Origin: Flavobacteriales bacterium
GTDB taxonomy: Bacteria; Bacteroidota; Bacteroidia; Flavobacteriales; Flavobacteriaceae
Length of the DNA: 17,365 nt
NCBI GenBank assembly: GCA_027032855.1
Contig: JALVLX010000015.1
Location: 1-17,365, forward strand
Direction of reading: 5' to 3'
Shown: positions 15,768 through 17,365 of the stretch, piece after piece
How positions within the stretch are numbered: the first letter of the stretch is position 1
Layout: the number at the start of each line of letters is the position of its first letter
The notes under the pieces: generated by a model
Database searches by the model: none
What the model was told of the DNA's origin: nothing
What the model saw: only the letters and a program-made list of their open reading frames with translations
Made by a program: the position numbers and the translations under genes

Positions 15768-15784
15768 TACCAAACTTGACGTGC

Positions 15785-16066
15785 GTGATAAAAAAGATAA
15801 CCTTAATTTTAGCCGAACCTTTTGTTTTGTTGGTAAGATTTTATCAATATTTTATTTCGCCATTGCTGGGTTCAAACTGCCGTTATACACCGACCTGTTC
15901 GTATTATACGGTAGAAGCGCTGAAAAGACATGGATTGTTTACGGGAGGCCGCTTGGCAATCAAACGTATCTTGAGTTGCAATCCTTGGGGTGGTTCAGGC
16001 TATGATCCTGTTCCGACCAAAGAAGAATTGCGTGCCAAAAAATTATCAAAAAAAGAAAAGAAATGA
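15785..16066 (+). CDS. yidD: YidD, membrane protein insertion efficiency factor
   Basis: 93 aa from the GTG at 15785, near the 70-90 aa usual for the family. The frame is open upstream to a TTG at 15671, but the extra 38 residues do not resemble YidD, and a promoter -7 box lies within them. The family core is complete: an amphipathic N-terminal helix, FYQYFISPLLGSNCRYTPTCS (19-39), the helix with ALKRHGLFTGG, and ILSCNPWGGSGYDPVP (62-77), with conserved Cys at 32, 38 and 65. YidD helps YidC insert membrane proteins at the inner face of the cytoplasmic membrane. It more often sits next to rnpA and yidC; here it overlaps lgt by 4 bp (ATGA), so the two are probably co-translated. The tail is lysine-rich. 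Confidence 0.93.
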   Translation: MIKKITLILAEPFVLLVRFYQYFISPLLGSNCRYTPTCSYYTVEALKRHGLFTGGRLAIKRILSCNPWGGSGYDPVPTKEELRAKKLSKKEKK

Positions 16067-16917
16067 ATGTTTTAAGTATTGTTTGGGATCCGGGGGTTGG
16101 TTTGGATTTGGGACCAATTACCATTAGATATTACAGCATGATGTACATCTTCGGTTTTATTGCCGGATATTATATTTTGAAGAAAATTTTTGAAAACGAA
16201 AAGCTTTCAAAAACTTTGTTGGATCCGATTTTGACCTATGTGGTTGTAGGAACATTGCTGGGGGCGCGGCTCGGTCATGTCTTTTTTTATGATTGGCCTT
16301 ACTACAAAGAACATTTGTTGGAAATATTAGTGCCGGTTGTCAAAACAGCTGAAGGTTATAAGTTTACCGGCTTTCGCGGTTTGGCAAGTCACGGGGCAAC
16401 TATCGGGATATTTTTGGCAGTTTTGTATTTTTGGAACAAACATCTCAAAGGTAAACAGTCTTTTTTATGGATACTTGACAGAATAACGTTGACCATTCCC
16501 ATTGGTGCGGCACTTATCAGAATCGGGAACTTGCTCAATTCCGAAATTATTGGTAAACCAACCGGTACGGACTACGGTTTTGTTTTTAAACAACTGGGTG
16601 AAGACTTTCCGCGCTATCCTACACAATTATATGAAGCAGGCGCTTATTTGTCTTTGTTGTTTTTGATGTTGTATCTTTATTGGAAAACGGACTTAAAAAA
16701 GTATGAGGGCATGCTCTTCGGTATTTTCTTTGCGTTGCTTTGGACTATTCGCTTATTTGTCGAGTTTTACAAAGAACCGCAAGATGAAAAAGATGCCCGG
16801 CTTTTGTTGGAAACAGGACTTGACAAAGGGCAATGGCTCAGCATTCCGATGTTGATTTTCGGATTGGCAGTGATGTTTTATGCTTATAAGAAGTATCGAG
16901 TGGCAAGTAGCAAGTAA
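16063..16917 (+). CDS. lgt: Prolipoprotein diacylglyceryl transferase
   Basis: 284 aa, complete. Lgt transfers diacylglyceryl from phosphatidylglycerol to the lipobox cysteine of prolipoproteins in the cytoplasmic membrane, the first step of lipoprotein maturation. About seven hydrophobic segments are visible. Conserved residues align with the family: Tyr in IRYYSMMY (~24), His 110 in GLASHGA, Arg 153 and Asn 156 in RIGNLLNSEIIG with Gly 164, RYPTQLYEA (184-192), and Arg 230/Glu 234 in RLFVEFYKEPQ. The start is set by the ATGA overlap with yidD. The C-terminal residues VASSK come from a low-complexity stretch. Its presence fits a genome with many lipoproteins, such as the one at 13193-15553. 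Confidence 0.97.
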   Translation: MNVLSIVWDPGVGLDLGPITIRYYSMMYIFGFIAGYYILKKIFENEKLSKTLLDPILTYVVVGTLLGARLGHVFFYDWPYYKEHLLEILVPVVKTAEGYKFTGFRGLASHGATIGIFLAVLYFWNKHLKGKQSFLWILDRITLTIPIGAALIRIGNLLNSEIIGKPTGTDYGFVFKQLGEDFPRYPTQLYEAGAYLSLLFLMLYLYWKTDLKKYEGMLFGIFFALLWTIRLFVEFYKEPQDEKDARLLLETGLDKGQWLSIPMLIFGLAVMFYAYKKYRVASSK

Positions 16918-16921
16918 AGGC

Positions 16922-17009
16922 TGTCATTTTGACAGAGCGACATTAGAAGCGACGAGAAATCAAGGTAAATAAATTTTTAAAGAGATTTCTCACTGCGTTC
17001 GAAATGACA
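16922..17009. repeat. Imperfect inverted repeat, likely dispersed intergenic element
   Basis: The left arm begins TGTCATTTTGACAGAGCGAC (16922) and reaches GAGAAATC (by 16961). The right arm, 16981-17009, is AGAGATTTCTCACTGCGTTC followed by GAAATGACA. The arms pair at their outer ends (TGTCATTT/AAATGACA) and inner ends (GAGAAATC/GATTTCTC). This resembles short palindromic repeats with a GTCATTTCGA...GAGAAATC core that I know from many Bacteroidota genomes. It can form a hairpin between lgt and map and might end the lgt transcript. Confidence 0.7.
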
Positions 17010-17046
17010 ATTGAATAAAAATATAAAATTTTCAACTTATATTAGA

Positions 17047-17365
17047 ATGATAAAAATCAAAACCAAAAAAGAAATAGATTTAATACGTGAAAGTGCCTTG
17101 TTGGTTTCTAAAACTTTGGGGATGCTTGCCAAGGAAATCAAACCCGGGGTCACACCTTTGTATTTAGATAATTTGGCAGAAGAATTTATTAGAGATAACG
17201 GTGGTATTCCCGGATTCAAAGGGCTTTATGATTTTCCTAATACGCTTTGTATGAGTCCAAACGATCAAGTAGTACATGGTATTCCGACGAATAAGCCGCT
17301 TCAAGACGGTGATATTATTTCCGTGGATTGCGGGGTATTGATGAATGGTTTTTACGGTGATCATG
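17047..17365 (+). CDS. map: Type I methionine aminopeptidase, 5' part
   Basis: The first 106 residues are present; the gene continues past the window end. The protein removes the N-terminal Met from new proteins and uses two divalent metal ions. The start (MIKIKTKKEIDLIRES) matches the usual family N-terminus. Visible hallmarks are VVHGIP with the substrate-binding His 77, and the first two metal-binding Asp residues, D94 in SVDCG and D105 in YGDH. The remaining ligands (His, Glu, Glu) would lie beyond the edge. The gene starts 37 nt after the inverted repeat; I see no good promoter motif in the short AT-rich leader. Confidence 0.93.
   Translation, partial: MIKIKTKKEIDLIRESALLVSKTLGMLAKEIKPGVTPLYLDNLAEEFIRDNGGIPGFKGLYDFPNTLCMSPNDQVVHGIPTNKPLQDGDIISVDCGVLMNGFYGDH

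Noticed and set aside
15671..15784. N-terminal extension of YidD from TTG 15671
   Set aside because: It lacks YidD similarity and contains a -7 box; the GTG at 15785 gives the usual length.

Overview
The window looks like a chromosomal segment from a low-GC member of the Bacteroidota, probably of the Flavobacteriia type. Four things point there. Promoter -7 boxes match TAnnTTTG, in front of the DUF937 gene, lepA, the tRNA cluster, yidD and the lipoprotein gene. There are no clear Shine-Dalgarno sequences. The protein families are characteristic: GLPGLI, DUF5916, and a carboxypeptidase-regulatory-like/TonB-receptor-like barrel protein. The tRNA genes do not encode CCA.

Layout: (1) 59-2482 (+) is an exported DUF5916 beta-barrel protein. 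It converges with (2) 2488-5487 (-), a large protein joining receiver-like domains to a PEP-synthase/PPDK-type ATP-grasp domain. (3) 5488-6037 is a gene-poor stretch with GC-rich GTCG...CCCGAC repeats. (4) 6038-9856 (+) is a three-gene exported set: a 90-aa secreted protein of unknown function, a GLPGLI protein, and an 870-aa outer-membrane barrel protein. The same GC-rich repeat type recurs just after it (9893-9930), so the set is bracketed by related repeats. (5) 10164-12691 (+) holds a DUF937 protein and lepA (elongation factor 4), with a hairpin terminator between them. (6) 12759-13023 (-) is a tRNA cluster transcribed Gly(GCC), Leu(TAA), Phe(GAA). A hairpin with A and T tracts on either side lies between it and the end of lepA. 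(7) 13193-15553 (-) is a large lipoprotein with a propeller-like C-terminal half. (8) yidD and lgt (15785-16917, +) overlap by 4 bp and join two envelope-biogenesis functions. (9) After a dispersed inverted repeat, the 5' part of map (methionine aminopeptidase) runs off the window end at 17365.

Most of the window is housekeeping and envelope biology. The less ordinary parts are the receiver/ATP-grasp protein without the usual PEP-synthase phosphotransfer domains, and the small-secreted/GLPGLI/barrel set between matching repeats. I see no CRISPR array, transposase, phage gene or recognisable defence system, and nothing I can firmly call a new system.
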